Shown here: positions 15,463 to 15,591 of the stretch, piece after piece | How the letters are laid out: the number at the start of each line of letters is the position of its first letter | Numbering within the stretch: position 1 is the stretch's first letter | The notes under the pieces: generated by a model | Told to the model about the DNA's origin: nothing | What the model saw: the letters and a program-made list of their open reading frames with translations, nothing else | The model's database searches: none | Program-made: the position numbers and the translations under genes | Assembly: GCA_036267255.1 (NCBI GenBank) | Contig: DATAWK010000004.1 | Location: 1-15,591 of the forward strand | Source: DATAWK01 sp036267255 | Lineage (GTDB): Bacteria; Acidobacteriota; Terriglobia; Terriglobales; Acidobacteriaceae | Direction of reading: 5' to 3' | Length of the DNA: 15,591 bases

Positions 15463-15591
15463 CTCAGTCTGCTAGATGACGATGCCACGCGTGATTGTGT
15501 AATAGAGGAACAATCACGCGATCGGCAGGTCCCAGTAAACCGATCAAGATTAAGTCAATCGGCATAAAGAAGTAGGGAGAAAGCCGTTAAG
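15463..15591 (-). repeat. Right copy of the 129-bp inverted repeat (cut by window edge)
   Basis: Inverted counterpart of 271-399 with a single mismatch (15576). Its inner end is 15463, 28 bp upstream of the porin start. Its outer end lies beyond the window, so the true repeat may be longer. Relative to its neighbouring porin it has the same orientation and nearly the same position as the left copy has to the broken porin. Confidence 0.95.
15488..15520. promoter_or_regulatory. Perfect 11-bp palindrome inside the right repeat
   Basis: The same CGCGTGATTGT / ACAATCACGCG arms with an 11-base spacer as at 342-374. They lie about 55-85 bp upstream of the porin start, a suitable place for an operator or a 5'-leader hairpin controlling the porin. 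Confidence 0.6.

Noticed and set aside
271..15591. Composite transposon bounded by insertion sequences
   Set aside because: The repeats are only 129 bp in the window and non-coding; no transposase or integrase gene is seen, and target-site duplications cannot be checked because the right edge is cut.

Overview
The window looks like chromosomal DNA from an acidobacterium, most likely the class Terriglobia. This is inferred from three things: an Oar/carboxypeptidase-regulatory-type TonB-dependent receptor of about 1150 residues, the moderate GC content, and OmpL-like beta-barrel porins ending in Phe. No rRNA or species marker is present. No transposase, integrase, tRNA or CRISPR array was seen.

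Layout. Positions 1-166 (minus strand) hold the N-terminus of a membrane protein running off the left edge. Positions 271-399 are one copy of a 129-bp repeat, and its inverted copy is at 15463-15591, the right edge of the window. The two copies differ at one base, so they bracket nearly the whole window. Directly after the left copy lies a broken porin gene (399-777). A large TonB-dependent receptor follows (1082-4552). It converges on a minus-strand sensor kinase (4629-6107) that corresponds to the C-terminal half of KdpD. The N-terminal half of KdpD (6088-7233) is a separate gene on the plus strand, and the 5' ends of the two halves overlap by 20 bp. kdpE follows (7243-7950). After a 560-bp stretch of uncertain content come a 28-codon membrane microprotein (8512-8598) and kdpF, kdpA, kdpB and kdpC (8605-13174), packed with ribosome-binding sites that overlap the preceding stop codons. 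A decayed retropepsin-like protease gene (about 13184-13727, minus) follows. Last is an intact OmpL-like porin (13842-15434, minus) with a strong intrinsic terminator.

How it works together. KdpFABC is the high-affinity ATP-driven K+ importer. KdpA is the channel-like K+ subunit, KdpB the P-type ATPase, KdpC a periplasm-facing accessory subunit and KdpF a small stabilising peptide. The split KdpD proteins (P-loop/USP input protein, and DUF4118-GAF-histidine kinase) together with KdpE would control transcription. The order here is regulators first, then structural genes, whereas E. coli has kdpFABCDE. The porin and TonB receptor are outer-membrane transport genes whose substrates cannot be read from sequence.

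The most unusual points are the long inverted repeat with its internal 11-bp palindrome, the two divergent overlapping KdpD halves, and the extra microprotein ahead of kdpF.
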